Below, piece after piece: positions 17,004-25,994 of a DNA stretch of 64,000 bases; position 1 is the first letter of the stretch; the number at the start of each line of letters is the position of its first letter. The notes under the pieces are model-generated. The model saw only the letters and a program-made list of their open reading frames with translations. It was not told the DNA's origin and did not search any database. A program made the translations under genes and the position numbers. The stretch lies in assembly GCA_001942045.1 (NCBI GenBank), contig MSTD01000002.1:62001-126000 (forward strand), in the 5' to 3' direction. This stretch comes from Mycolicibacterium porcinum (GTDB lineage Bacteria; Actinomycetota; Actinomycetes; Mycobacteriales; Mycobacteriaceae).

Positions 17004-17447
17004 ATGGTCAAACTTCACGTCGAGCGCACCATCGCCGCGTCGACGGACCGAGTTTTCGGCTGGCTGGCAGATCCCGCCAATTTCACTACTCCCCTGGCGT
17101 CTTCGATCGGCTTCACGGCGGGTTATGTAGGCGACTCGTCCCCCGAAGTCGGTGCGATAAGGGAGGTAAACGGGTTCGGTACTACGTGGTTCCGCGAGGT
17201 GATCACGGCATACGACCCGCCGCGAAGCTACTCCTACCGCGTGATTCGCGCTTTTCCCTCTGTTGACCATCTGGGCGCGACGATGACATTCACCGCGTGC
17301 GCCGCCGCCACACACGTTGACTGGGCGTCGACCTTCAAATACCCAGTTCGCACGGGCGGGATGGTGATGGAGGCGGTCAGTTCTCGACTTGTCCGTAGAA
17401 GCTTCCTCGGCATTCTGAGCCGATGCGCGGAGGCATTGGAGAGGTAG
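17004..17447 (+). CDS. SRPBCC family protein
   Basis: Protein of 147 residues with the START/polyketide-cyclase-like fold. Signs are VERTIAASTDRVFGWLADPANF at the N-terminus, a central Trp-Phe strand and a long C-terminal helix. Such proteins bind hydrophobic ligands; the function here is not assignable. ATG at 17004 after GAGAAAGG. Codon use is unlike its neighbours: ATA, AGA, two AGG, GTA and CTT occur in a gene of only 148 codons. It lies exactly at the change from the conserved ligB-cstA block to the catabolic island, which hints at separate acquisition. Confidence 0.75.
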   Translation: MVKLHVERTIAASTDRVFGWLADPANFTTPLASSIGFTAGYVGDSSPEVGAIREVNGFGTTWFREVITAYDPPRSYSYRVIRAFPSVDHLGATMTFTACAAATHVDWASTFKYPVRTGGMVMEAVSSRLVRRSFLGILSRCAEALER

Positions 17448-17482
17448 TCCAACCGGAGGTCGACTCAGCAGGATCGAGCATA

Positions 17483-17501
17483 TACTGTGAGCCATACGGT
17501 A
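17483..17501. promoter_or_regulatory. Island operator A
   Basis: TACTGT-GAGCCAT-ACGGTA, a full match to the TACYGT-N7-ACRGTA consensus, 26 bp upstream of the amidohydrolase GTG at 17527. The central seven bases share GAGCCAT/AAGCCAT with site D. Confidence 0.72.
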
Positions 17502-17526
17502 AGCCCGTCATGAATGGAGCGCGTTC

Positions 17527-18813
17527 GTGAACAAAGACGACATGATCCTGATCAGCGTGGACGATCACATCGTCGAACCTCCTGACATGTTCAAGAACCA
17601 CCTTCCGAAGAAGTACGCCGACGAAGCCCCGCGCCTGGTGCACAACCCGGACGGCAGCGACACCTGGCAGTTCCGCGACATCGTCATCCCCAATGTCGCG
17701 TTGAATGCTGTCGCGGGCCGCCCCAAGGAGGAGTACGGCCTGGAACCCCAGGGTCTCGATGAGATCCGCAAGGGGTGCTACAACGTCGATGAGCGCGTCA
17801 AGGACATGAACGCCGGCGGCATCCTCGGCTCGATCTGCTTCCCGTCCTTCCCCGGTTTCGCCGGCCGCCTGTTCGCCACCGAGGACCCGGAGTTCTCCCT
17901 GGCACTGGTTCAGGCCTACAACGACTGGCACATCGACGAATGGTGTGGCGCCTATCCGGCCCGATTCATTCCGATGGCGCTGCCGGTCATCTGGGACGCC
18001 GAGGCCTGCGCAGCCGAGGTCCGCCGAGTGTCGAAGAAGGGCGTGCACGCGCTGACGTTCACCGAAAATCCGGCGGCCATGGGATACCCGAGCTTCCACG
18101 ACGACTACTGGAAGCCGCTGTGGAAAGCGTTGTGCGACACCAACACCGTGCTCAACGTTCACATCGGATCCTCGGGCAAGTTGGCCATTACCGCACCCGA
18201 CGCACCATTGGACGTGATGATCACGCTGCAGCCGATGAACATCGTGCAGGCCGCCGCGGACCTGTTGTGGTCCAAGCCCATCAAGGACTACCCGGATCTC
18301 AAGATCGGGCTGTCCGAGGGCGGCACCGGCTGGATTCCCTACTTCCTGGAACGCGTCGACCGCACCTACGAGATGCACTCCACCTGGACCCACCAGAACT
18401 TCGGCGGCAAGCTGCCCAGCGAGGTGTTCCGCGAGCACTTTCTCACCTGCTTCATCTCCGACCCGGTGGGCGTGACCCTGCGCGACAAGATCGGTATCGA
18501 CAACATCGCCTGGGAGGCTGACTACCCGCACAGCGACTCGATGTGGCCGGGCGCCCCCGAGGAGTTGTGGGATGTGCTGACCGAGAACAACGTGCCGGAC
18601 GACGAGATCAACAAGATGACGTACGAGAACGCCATGCGCTGGTACTCGTTCGACCCGTTCACCCACATCTCACGGGAGCAGGCCACGGTTGGTGCGCTGC
18701 GCAAAGCCGCTGAAGGCCATGATGTTTCAATTCAGGCCCTGAGTCACCACGAGCAGGGCACCCGTGGTGACGCGCTGCACGCCGCGGCGAGGGGCAACTC
18801 GGGCTCCGACTAG
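17527..18813 (+). CDS. Amidohydrolase family protein (Amidohydro_2, ACMSD-like)
   Basis: TIM-barrel metal-dependent hydrolase or decarboxylase of 428 residues. The N-terminal metal site is SVDDHIVEPPDMF (about residues 10-22), a barrel His lies in NVHIGSSG, and the C-terminal acidic metal residue is in WEADYPHSDS (about 337-346). The family includes C-C hydrolases and decarboxylases such as ACMSD. The GTG at 17527 follows GGAG. It is monocistronic, ends at a strong hairpin (18828-18885) and carries island operator A in front, so it is a predicted member of the shared regulon. Three further relatives lie at 45834, 50012 and 52470. Confidence 0.85.
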   Translation: MNKDDMILISVDDHIVEPPDMFKNHLPKKYADEAPRLVHNPDGSDTWQFRDIVIPNVALNAVAGRPKEEYGLEPQGLDEIRKGCYNVDERVKDMNAGGILGSICFPSFPGFAGRLFATEDPEFSLALVQAYNDWHIDEWCGAYPARFIPMALPVIWDAEACAAEVRRVSKKGVHALTFTENPAAMGYPSFHDDYWKPLWKALCDTNTVLNVHIGSSGKLAITAPDAPLDVMITLQPMNIVQAAADLLWSKPIKDYPDLKIGLSEGGTGWIPYFLERVDRTYEMHSTWTHQNFGGKLPSEVFREHFLTCFISDPVGVTLRDKIGIDNIAWEADYPHSDSMWPGAPEELWDVLTENNVPDDEINKMTYENAMRWYSFDPFTHISREQATVGALRKAAEGHDVSIQALSHHEQGTRGDALHAAARGNSGSD

Positions 18814-18827
18814 TCATCCCCCCACCG

Positions 18828-18885
18828 CGAGCAGACGCAAATGTCCCCGCACGCTCGGCGTGTCGGGGACATTTGCGTCTGCTCG
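18828..18885. terminator. Convergent terminator hairpin with GAGCAGACGCA stem
   Basis: Perfect 22-bp arms (18828-18849 and 18864-18885) and a 14-base loop between the ends of the amidohydrolase (+) and P450 (-) genes. The stem base CGAGCAGACGCA recurs in the hairpin at 47731-47788 and in altered form at 47085-47140. Confidence 0.7.
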
Positions 18886-18890
18886 GCACC

Positions 18891-20126
18891 CTAGCGCAGC
18901 GTGTACCGCACCGGCAGGTGCTTGAGCCCGCCGACGAACGTGGTGGCCATGTGCTGCGGCACGCCGGCGAGTTCTGCTGAGCGCAGTCGCGGTAGCAGCT
19001 CGGAGAAGAAGCTGTTGATCTCCATGCGGGCCAGTGCGGCACCGAGACAGAAATGCACGCCGTAGCCGAACGCGATGTGCTTGTTGGGATCTCGCCCGAC
19101 GTCGAAGCGGAACGGGTCGACGAAGACGTCCTCGTCGCGGTTACCCGAGACATAGGACAACAGCACCGACTCGCCCTTCGCAATCCGTACGCCGCGAATC
19201 TCGTAGTCCTGTTGCGCGGTCCGCATGAACTCCTTGACCGGTGTCGTCCAGCGGACCATCTCCTCGACCGCCAACGGCATCAGACTCATGTCGTTCTGCA
19301 GCCGGGCCAGTTGGTCGGGGTTCTGCAGCAGCGCGTGCATGCCGCCGGAGATGCTGGCGCTGCTGGTGTCGTGGCCGGCGGCGGCGATGATCGCGTAATA
19401 GGAGACCGTGTCGATATCGGACAGCGGCTCCCCGTTCAGAGTGGCGTTGGCGATCGTCGAGGCCAGGTCGTCAGTCGGATTCGCGCGACGCGAGGCGGTC
19501 AGTTCGGTGAAGTATTGGAACATCTCGAGCAGCGCCATGCCCTGCTCCTCCATGCTGGTGCCGCGCTTGAACTCGTCGTCGTCACTGCCGAACAGCTCCT
19601 GGGTGAGCTTCAGCATGAACGCGAAGTCGGACTCCGGCACCCCGAGCAGCGTCATGATCATGTACAGCGGATAGTTCACGGCGACCTGCTGCACGAAATC
19701 GCATTCCGGCCCTTCGTCGACCATTCTGTCGACGAAGCGCTTGGCCAGTTCGTCAGCGCGGTCCTTCAACGCGCGCATGGCCTTCGGCCGAAACCAGTTG
19801 GCGCCGATGGCCCGCAGATCGCGGTGCAGTGGGTCGTCGGTGTGGATCAGCGTGCGAATCCCGATCGCGGCCTGCTGCTCGTCGCCCTCGCGGGTCACCA
19901 GTACCGGGCGCGGCGAATTGGTGAAGATGTCGTTGGCACGCTCGATCTCCATGATGTCCGCGTGTTTGGTGATCGCCCAGAACGGGGCGTAATCGGGCAC
20001 CTCGACCCAGGACACCGGGGCGTTCGCCCGCAGGTGGGTCAGCGCCGTGTGCAATGTCGCCTCGTCGGTATAGGCCGATGGATCGGCGAACATCCTGGCG
20101 ACATCGTCGATTGTGCGGACGGTCAT
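18891..20126 (-). CDS. Cytochrome P450
   Basis: Bacterial class I P450 of 411 residues. The I-helix is AAAGHDTSSAS (about residue 245), ExxR is EEMVR (about 285), and the haem loop is FGYGVHFCLGAALARME (about 350-366). The ATG at 20126 overlaps the stop of the upstream LLM gene as ATGA and has GAGGAGCC before it, so the two are translationally coupled. It probably hydroxylates an intermediate of the island pathway and needs ferredoxin partners not found nearby. Its promoter region contains island operator B. Confidence 0.87.
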   Translation of the reverse strand: MTVRTIDDVARMFADPSAYTDEATLHTALTHLRANAPVSWVEVPDYAPFWAITKHADIMEIERANDIFTNSPRPVLVTREGDEQQAAIGIRTLIHTDDPLHRDLRAIGANWFRPKAMRALKDRADELAKRFVDRMVDEGPECDFVQQVAVNYPLYMIMTLLGVPESDFAFMLKLTQELFGSDDDEFKRGTSMEEQGMALLEMFQYFTELTASRRANPTDDLASTIANATLNGEPLSDIDTVSYYAIIAAAGHDTSSASISGGMHALLQNPDQLARLQNDMSLMPLAVEEMVRWTTPVKEFMRTAQQDYEIRGVRIAKGESVLLSYVSGNRDEDVFVDPFRFDVGRDPNKHIAFGYGVHFCLGAALARMEINSFFSELLPRLRSAELAGVPQHMATTFVGGLKHLPVRYTLR

Positions 20127-21178
20127 ACGTGGCTCCTCACTGGCGGGCATTCGCGAAACTCCTGCAGCACCGCGTTCACGGTGTCCGGGGACACCGCGGC
20201 GGGAAAACCGGGAAGCACCCGGTCGATGACGCCGTCGCAGCGGCGCCGCAACGCCGCGGCGAGTTCGGGGATCGGGGCCACTACCGCGAAGGTGCCGAGC
20301 ACCTCGTCGTCGATCAGTTCGCCCATCGCGTCCCACTCGCCGGCCAGCGACAGCCGGTGCAGTTCGGTGTGCAGATCACCCCAGCCGTGCAGCTCCAGTA
20401 CTTTGCGGTAGGCCGGCGTCGAGCCGTAGAACGCGAGCTGTTTGCGGGTCGCGACCGACGCCGCAGCCATCTCCCGTTCGTCGGCGCCGGTGACCAGGAA
20501 GACCGGGCAGGACAGCTCGAAGTCACCGCGGTCACGCCCGCTGCGGACCATGCCGCGCTGCAATGCCACCGCGGTCACCTCGTCGAGATAGCGCCGGGTG
20601 GTGAACGCGTGAGCCAGCAGACCGTCGGCCATCTCGCCGCACACTTCGGTCATCAGTTCACCCACCGCGGCCAGGAACACTTTCGGGTGCGGCAGTGTCG
20701 ACGGTTCCGGGGTGAACATCGGCGTCATGATCTTGTGGGTGTAGAACTCCCCCTCGAACCGCAGCTTGGTCCCGTCGCGCCAACAGCCCCAAATCGCCTG
20801 CAGCGCTTCGATGTATTCGCGCATCCGGCGCGCCGGGTGACTCCACGGCATGCTGAACCGCTTCTCGATGTGCGGCTGGATCTGGGTGCCCAATCCGAGG
20901 ATGAAGCGGCCACCCGAGTATGTCTGCAGGTCCCAACCCAACTGGGCCATGGTCATCGGATTGCGTGCGAACGCCACCGCGATGCTGGTGCCGATCTGGA
21001 TCCGCTCGGTGTGCTCGGCGGCCACCGCCAGCGGCAGGAACGGGTCATGGTTGATCTCACCGGTCCAGCACCCGTCGTAGCCGTGGGCCTCCAGGTCGCG
21101 GGCGATCTCCGGGACTTCGGCAAGCCGGCTGGGGATACCACGGTCGACCTTGACGGTGCACGCAACGGGTTCACTCAT
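20123..21178 (-). CDS. LLM class F420-dependent oxidoreductase
   Basis: Luciferase-like TIM-barrel protein of 351 residues. Family marks are GYDGCWTGEINHDPFLPLA, then IGTSIAVAFARNPMTMAQ and GRFILGLGTQ. In mycobacteria this subgroup mostly uses F420, though FMN cannot be excluded. The ATG at 21178 has AGGAA about 10 bases upstream. It is the first gene of a two-gene operon with the P450 (4-bp ATGA overlap). It is divergent from the carboxyltransferase, with island operator B between them. Confidence 0.85.
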   Translation of the reverse strand: MSEPVACTVKVDRGIPSRLAEVPEIARDLEAHGYDGCWTGEINHDPFLPLAVAAEHTERIQIGTSIAVAFARNPMTMAQLGWDLQTYSGGRFILGLGTQIQPHIEKRFSMPWSHPARRMREYIEALQAIWGCWRDGTKLRFEGEFYTHKIMTPMFTPEPSTLPHPKVFLAAVGELMTEVCGEMADGLLAHAFTTRRYLDEVTAVALQRGMVRSGRDRGDFELSCPVFLVTGADEREMAAASVATRKQLAFYGSTPAYRKVLELHGWGDLHTELHRLSLAGEWDAMGELIDDEVLGTFAVVAPIPELAAALRRRCDGVIDRVLPGFPAAVSPDTVNAVLQEFRECPPVRSHV

Positions 21179-21239
21179 CGGCGGCGCATTCCTTTGCCAG
21201 CTTGTTCCGCCGCACAAAACCTGACCACCTGGTCGACGC

Positions 21240-21258
21240 TACAGTAAGCAATTCAGTA
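21240..21258. promoter_or_regulatory. Island operator B
   Basis: TACAGT-AAGCAAT-TCAGTA between the divergent LLM (21178) and carboxyltransferase (21313) genes. Seventeen of its 19 bases are identical to site D (TACCGT-AAGCCAT-TCAGTA), over 11 kb away. Confidence 0.7.
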
Positions 21259-21312
21259 TGGTCAACGAGGCTAGGCTACAAGGCAACCGCCGGTTCGAGA
21301 AGTGGAGACACC

Positions 21313-22809
21313 ATGACCAACGACCCCGAGTGGAAGGAAACGCTCGAGGACCTCGCCCGCCGGCGGGAGCACGCATTCGGCATGGGCGGTCCCGAACGGC
21401 TGGCCAAACACCACGGCAAGGGCAAGCTCGATGCCCGCGCCCGGATCTCCCGACTGCTCGACCCGGGCACCTTCCAGGAGTTCGGCACCCTGGTCGGTGG
21501 TGACATCGCCTCCGACGGGCTGGTCGCCGGTTCGGGCCGGATCGACGGCACGCCGGTGATGGTCGGCGCCGAGGATTTCACCACGCTGGCCGGCAGCATC
21601 GGGCCCGGCGGTAACGCCAAACGCTACCGGCTCGCCGAACTGGCGTTGCGCAACAAGATTCCGCTGGTGATGCTGTTGGAGGGAGCGGGTTTTCGCCCGA
21701 GCGGCGAGCACTACGGGCGCACCCCCACCGACCTCATCGCCCAGGCGAAATGCTCCGGCAAGGTGCCCACCGTATCGGCGGTTCTCGGCCCGTCGGCCGG
21801 TCACGGCGCGCTGGTGGCACCGGTGTGCGACTTCACCATCATGAGCCACCAGGGAGCCATCTTCACCGCGGGACCTCCGGTGGTGAAAGAGTCGACCGGA
21901 GAAGACATCTCGAAGGAAGATCTCGGCGGCCCGAATGTCGCTCTGGCAAGTGGCGTGATCCACAACTACGCCGAAGACGACGAGACGGTCATCGACGACA
22001 TCCGCCGCTACCTGTCCTACTTCCCGTCGAGCGCCTGGTCGTATCCGCCCACCCGCCTTGCCGACGATACCGCCGAGCCACGACCGACCCCCGAGCTTCT
22101 CGACATCATTTCGCGCGACAACCGCCGCATCTACGACATGCGCGCCGTGCTCGACGAGGTCTTCGACCGGCCCGACTGGTTCGAGGTGCAACCGAAGTTC
22201 GGCCGCGCCATCATCTGCGCACTCGCGCACCTGGGCGGGTATCCGGTTGCGGTGGTGGCCAATCAACCGCAGGTGATGGCCGGTTCGATCGACGCCGACG
22301 CGGCCGACAAGGCCGCACACTTCATCTCGGTCGCCGACTCGTTCCACCTGCCGATCGTGTTCCTCGCCGACAACCCCGGCATGCTGCCGGGAAGCCAGTC
22401 CGAGCGCAACGGGGTATTGCGCAGCGGCGCACGCATGTTCGCCGCCCAGACCGCTGCGACGACGCTCAAGCTCCACGTGACGCTGCGCAAGGCGTTCGGC
22501 TTCGGCTCGATGGTGATGTCGCTCTTAGGTTTCGACGACCAGGTGGCCACCTTCGCCTACCCCGGAGCGACGATGGGTGCGATGGGCGCGGCCGCGCTCA
22601 GCGCCGCGACCCACGCCTGCGAGGACTACACCGAGGTACTCAAGCGGATGGAACTGGAGGCGTCGTTCCGGTCGGCCGGCCACCTCGGCTTCGATGAGCT
22701 CATCTCCCCCGAGGAGACCCGCAACGCGTTGCTGGTCACCCTGCAGCACGGCATCTTCAGCCGTCAGGCGGTCGCCGAGCCGGTGTCCCGCACCCTGATC
22801 ATGCCGTGA
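21313..22809 (+). CDS. Acyl-CoA carboxylase, carboxyltransferase (beta) subunit
   Basis: Crotonase-fold carboxyltransferase of 498 residues that moves CO2 from biotin to an acyl-CoA or related substrate. The N-terminal half has GKLDARARISRLLDPGTF and GGNAKRYRLAEL; the C-terminal half has PIVFLADNPGMLPGSQSE and a Gly-rich oxyanion region. Length fits AccD/MmdA proteins. ATG at 21313 after GGAGA. No biotin carboxylase or carrier gene is in the window, so a subunit from elsewhere would be needed. It is divergent from the LLM-P450 operon and shares island operator B. Confidence 0.82.
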   Translation: MTNDPEWKETLEDLARRREHAFGMGGPERLAKHHGKGKLDARARISRLLDPGTFQEFGTLVGGDIASDGLVAGSGRIDGTPVMVGAEDFTTLAGSIGPGGNAKRYRLAELALRNKIPLVMLLEGAGFRPSGEHYGRTPTDLIAQAKCSGKVPTVSAVLGPSAGHGALVAPVCDFTIMSHQGAIFTAGPPVVKESTGEDISKEDLGGPNVALASGVIHNYAEDDETVIDDIRRYLSYFPSSAWSYPPTRLADDTAEPRPTPELLDIISRDNRRIYDMRAVLDEVFDRPDWFEVQPKFGRAIICALAHLGGYPVAVVANQPQVMAGSIDADAADKAAHFISVADSFHLPIVFLADNPGMLPGSQSERNGVLRSGARMFAAQTAATTLKLHVTLRKAFGFGSMVMSLLGFDDQVATFAYPGATMGAMGAAALSAATHACEDYTEVLKRMELEASFRSAGHLGFDELISPEETRNALLVTLQHGIFSRQAVAEPVSRTLIMP

Positions 22810-22821
22810 CCGCCTGCCTTC

Positions 22822-23868
22822 CTAGGGTTGCGTGGCCCGGTACTCGGTGACGATCGGCTCCAGTTCGTCGGGGGTGGCCCCGTGCATGATCACCGCATCG
22901 GCGCCGTAGTCGAACTCCTGGCGGATGCGGTCGACGCATTGGGGGGCCGATCCGGTGGCCGACGGCTCCAGCCACTCGTCGGGGATCAGCGTCGCGATGT
23001 GCTCGATCTGCTCGGCGGTGGCCTTGTGGTCGATGCCGCCGGGGATCGACGTGACGACGGAATCCTCCCGGAACCGTTGCAGCACAGCCGGATCCCAGTT
23101 GTTGGTGCTGACCAGCAGGTCGCCGTAGCCCTGCAGGTAGGTGGCGAGCCGGGCCACGGTCTTCTTCAGCCGCAGCTCCTCGGGCAGATGATCGCCGACG
23201 GTGGCGAAGCAGGACCAGACCCGCACGCTGTCGGGATCGCGGCCGGCCTGCTCGGCGGCCTCCTTGACGGTCTTGACCGCGCGCTGCAGTGTCTCCGGGG
23301 TGAAGTAGGTGTGCAGGATGACGTCGTCGAACTCCCGTCCACCCAGGGCGAGCGTCTGCGGTCCGAACGCGACGATCGCCAGCCGGATGTCCTCGTTGAA
23401 GTCGGGGTCGAGGAACAGCACCTGATACTTGCCGATCGGGCCGTCGTGGTTGAAGATCACCTCGCCGTGCCACAGCCGGCGCATGACCTGCGCGAAATCC
23501 TCCATCTGGGCGGTGGTCACCGCGGGAACGCCGAACGCGTTGTACATCGCGGCGATCCCGCGACCAATGCCCAAGGTGAACCGGCCCCGAGACAGCCGGT
23601 GCATCGTGGTGGCCCACGATCCGGTGATCAGCGGATGACGAGTGTTGTGATTGGTTGCCGCCGTAGCGATCTGCATGCGATCCGTGACCGCGCAGGCCGC
23701 GCCGACGAGCGAGGATGCCTCCTTGACGTTCCACCGTTCGGAGATGAACGCGGTACCGAACCCGAGTTCCTCGCCGCGGCGCGCCTCGTCCATCAGCGTG
23801 GCCGGGCCCTCACCACCCGCACCGGCCAGCAGGTAGTAGCCAAGTTCATCGAGAACCGGTTCGGTCAT
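22822..23868 (-). CDS. LLM class flavin/F420-dependent oxidoreductase
   Basis: Luciferase-like protein of 348 residues. Marks are GFGTAFISERWNVKEAS, IATAATNHNTRHPLITGS and the GRFTLGIGRG loop. The ATG at 23868 is chosen because CGAGGAGCC lies just upstream; the open frame to 23958 runs into the SnoaL-like gene. It is the last gene of a likely three-gene operon with the kinase-like and SnoaL-like genes, probably under the TetR at 25386 rather than the island operator, which is not seen there. Confidence 0.83.
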   Translation of the reverse strand: MTEPVLDELGYYLLAGAGGEGPATLMDEARRGEELGFGTAFISERWNVKEASSLVGAACAVTDRMQIATAATNHNTRHPLITGSWATTMHRLSRGRFTLGIGRGIAAMYNAFGVPAVTTAQMEDFAQVMRRLWHGEVIFNHDGPIGKYQVLFLDPDFNEDIRLAIVAFGPQTLALGGREFDDVILHTYFTPETLQRAVKTVKEAAEQAGRDPDSVRVWSCFATVGDHLPEELRLKKTVARLATYLQGYGDLLVSTNNWDPAVLQRFREDSVVTSIPGGIDHKATAEQIEHIATLIPDEWLEPSATGSAPQCVDRIRQEFDYGADAVIMHGATPDELEPIVTEYRATQP

Positions 23869-23896
23869 TTCGGCTCCTCGCGCAAACGCTCGTCGG

Positions 23897-24274
23897 TCAT
23901 ACCCAAACTCCTTGCTTGTAGCCGCAATTCCACACTTCGGTGATCCGGCCGTCGACAACGCGGAAGATCTCCATACTGCTGACCGTGATGGCGTTGCCGT
24001 CGGGAAACGTCATCGGGGATTCGTACACGATCGCGACGTGTTCCCCGTCGTCGCCCGCGACGATCAGGTTCAGATCGAACCGGATGGTCTCGAACATCGC
24101 CCAGTGGTCGATGACCCGGTTGACCGCCTCTTCATGGGTGAGCACCTTCGCCTCTCCGACATCGTGGCGGGTGACAGTGTCCCCCAATAGTTCGTCGGCA
24201 AGGGCGAAGTCCTTCTCGTTCCAGACCACCCAGTTGTACTGCTCCACCACTTCACGTGCAGTCCGGACGGTCAC
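23897..24274 (-). CDS. SnoaL/NTF2-like protein
   Basis: Small alpha+beta-barrel protein of 125 residues: an N-terminal helix (AREVVEQYNWVVWNEKDF), then HDVGEAKVLTHEEAV and a C-terminal sheet FRVVDGRITEVWN. The fold covers isomerases, cyclases and hydrolases such as limonene-epoxide hydrolase; no specific activity can be read. The GTG at 24274 overlaps the stop of the upstream kinase-like gene as GTGA, so the reading frames are coupled. Middle gene of the kinase-SnoaL-LLM operon. Confidence 0.75.
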   Translation of the reverse strand: MTVRTAREVVEQYNWVVWNEKDFALADELLGDTVTRHDVGEAKVLTHEEAVNRVIDHWAMFETIRFDLNLIVAGDDGEHVAIVYESPMTFPDGNAITVSSMEIFRVVDGRITEVWNCGYKQGVWV

Positions 24275-25317
24275 GCGAACACCTCCAGAGCATCGATGTC
24301 CTCGATGGCCGCGACGGCGCGGTCGATGAGCGCGAGACACAGTTGCCGGGACCGTTCGGGTGCGACATCCCACGTGAGCAGGGCGACGACCGGCATGTAC
24401 AGCAACAGGACGGTGGCGAAACGATAATGGCGCCAGGCCTCGTCGAACGGGTACCCGGGCACCAGGCTGACGTATTCACGCACCAGTTCCTCGTCGTACC
24501 CGCGACGCACTTCGGTGGGCAGTCCCTGACTGACCAGGTAGGCGATATCCGCCGCGCCCGCGCCGCGGACGGTCAGCTGAAAGTCGACCACCTTGAGCGC
24601 GTCATCGCGGAAGAACATGTTGTCGGCGCGGATATCCCCGTGCAGCAACATGTTCCGATCCGAGAGTGCTGCGAGCGCAGCAGGCGCCAGTTCGGTGAAC
24701 TGCTCGGCGAAATTCGCGACCGACTCCGGAACCGGCCGACTGCTGTGCTCCCGGTAGTTCTGCCATCCGGGCGCGAAAGCGGGCAGGAACAGGTCTCGCG
24801 TCATCGAGCTGTCGATGCTGGGAAATTCCTGCAGCACAACGTCATCCACACCTGCCGACCACGTGTGCAGGCCGGCCAGCTGGTGAATACCCAGCTGCGC
24901 ACGGGGCAGCGTCAGCCCGGCGAGGTGGTCGGCGTTCTCCCAGTCCCGCAGATCTTCGAGGACGAGCACGAAGTCCGGGCCGGACATCCGCGCCACGTAG
25001 CAGTGCGGCGTGGCGATGGGCGCATCCGGCGCGACCTGCCGGTAGAAGCACAACTCGCGTTGATAGCCGCCGAGCATCTCCATCCCGCCGCGCGCCAGCG
25101 AGTCGGCCGGCAACTTGACGATCAAAGTCTTTGGTACATCTTCAGATCCGCTGAGGTGGATCCGGTATAGCGCCGCGGAGAAGCCGGTGTCCAGCGCGAT
25201 ACGCTCGGCCCGCACCGCCGTCACGGACACACCCAGCGCCTCGGTCAGCCAGGGCGCGGTGACCCCATCGATGCCTGTGGGCACCGGTTCGGACACGGGT
25301 GCTGCGACCGACGTCAT
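24271..25317 (-). CDS. Phosphotransferase family protein (APH/EcKinase-like)
   Basis: Kinase-fold protein of 348 residues. The ATP-binding Lys is in TLIVKLPAD, ahead of the helix RELCFYRQVAP. The catalytic loop is LLHGDIRADNMFF, followed by the metal strand VVDFQLTVRG. It resembles ecdysteroid-kinase-like and acyl-CoA-linked APH proteins; a small-molecule alcohol substrate is plausible. The ATG at 25317 follows GCGGAGGT. It is divergent from a TetR gene, with a perfect 17-bp palindrome between them. Confidence 0.82.
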   Translation of the reverse strand: MTSVAAPVSEPVPTGIDGVTAPWLTEALGVSVTAVRAERIALDTGFSAALYRIHLSGSEDVPKTLIVKLPADSLARGGMEMLGGYQRELCFYRQVAPDAPIATPHCYVARMSGPDFVLVLEDLRDWENADHLAGLTLPRAQLGIHQLAGLHTWSAGVDDVVLQEFPSIDSSMTRDLFLPAFAPGWQNYREHSSRPVPESVANFAEQFTELAPAALAALSDRNMLLHGDIRADNMFFRDDALKVVDFQLTVRGAGAADIAYLVSQGLPTEVRRGYDEELVREYVSLVPGYPFDEAWRHYRFATVLLLYMPVVALLTWDVAPERSRQLCLALIDRAVAAIEDIDALEVFA

Positions 25318-25348
25318 CGTTGACCTCCGCAGGGAAATTTGACGCTGA

Positions 25349-25365
25349 ACAACTAAGTTAGTTGT
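25349..25365. promoter_or_regulatory. Candidate TetR operator, perfect palindrome
   Basis: ACAACTAA-G-TTAGTTGT lies between the divergent kinase-like gene (25317) and TetR gene (25386). TAATAT at 25374-25379 is a good -10 box whose transcript would begin at or next to the TetR GTG. Confidence 0.68.
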
Positions 25366-25385
25366 CGACCGTCTAATATTCAAGG

Positions 25386-25994
25386 GTGCCTTCACCCGCC
25401 CACGGCCTCACTCAGCCGGAGCGCGTCGAGCAGTCCTCGCGCCGGTTGCTGCAGGCCGCCGCGGAGTTGATCGTCGAGAAGGGTTGGGAGGCAACGACTG
25501 CTGCTGAGATCGGTCGCCGTGCGGGGTACAGCCGGGCCATGGTGCACGCCCGCTACGGCAGCAAGGACGCCATCCTCGACGCCTTCCAGGATGTCTATGT
25601 GGCGCGGCTGAACCCCGATCCCGCACCGGGCGCGTCCGGGCTGCAGCAGGTGTTGGCGCATTTCGACCGCGTGCAGGAGATCCACGCCGAGGACGCCGCA
25701 GTGACCCGCGCGATGTTCGTCTCGGCATTCGAGGCGGTGAAGACCACGTCGCCGCTGCGCGAGGGCGTGCGCAGTCAGTTGGCCGGGGCTGCCGTCAAGA
25801 TCGAGGCCGGTCTGCGAGCCGGTATCACCGACGGTTCACTGCGACCCGATATCGACGTCGACATCGCACTGCGCGACATCACGGGATCGATCTTCGGGAT
25901 CGCCTTTCAATGGGTGGTCCTGCCCGAAGACCACGATCTCGACCACGAGATCAACTGTGTGCGCGCCCGGATCACGTCAAGCTACGGCAGATAG
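25386..25994 (+). CDS. TetR family transcriptional regulator
   Basis: TetR regulator of 202 residues. The helix-turn-helix spans about residues 17-63 (LLQAAAELIVEKGWEATT, then AGYSRAMVHARYGSKDAIL), followed by a helical ligand domain. The GTG at 25386 lacks a Shine-Dalgarno sequence and follows TAATAT by six bases, consistent with a leaderless mRNA. By position it controls the divergent kinase-SnoaL-LLM operon through the palindrome at 25349-25365. Its HTH is unlike the two island TetR paralogues. It overlaps the convergent hydrolase gene by 18 bp. Confidence 0.85.
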   Translation: MPSPAHGLTQPERVEQSSRRLLQAAAELIVEKGWEATTAAEIGRRAGYSRAMVHARYGSKDAILDAFQDVYVARLNPDPAPGASGLQQVLAHFDRVQEIHAEDAAVTRAMFVSAFEAVKTTSPLREGVRSQLAGAAVKIEAGLRAGITDGSLRPDIDVDIALRDITGSIFGIAFQWVVLPEDHDLDHEINCVRARITSSYGR

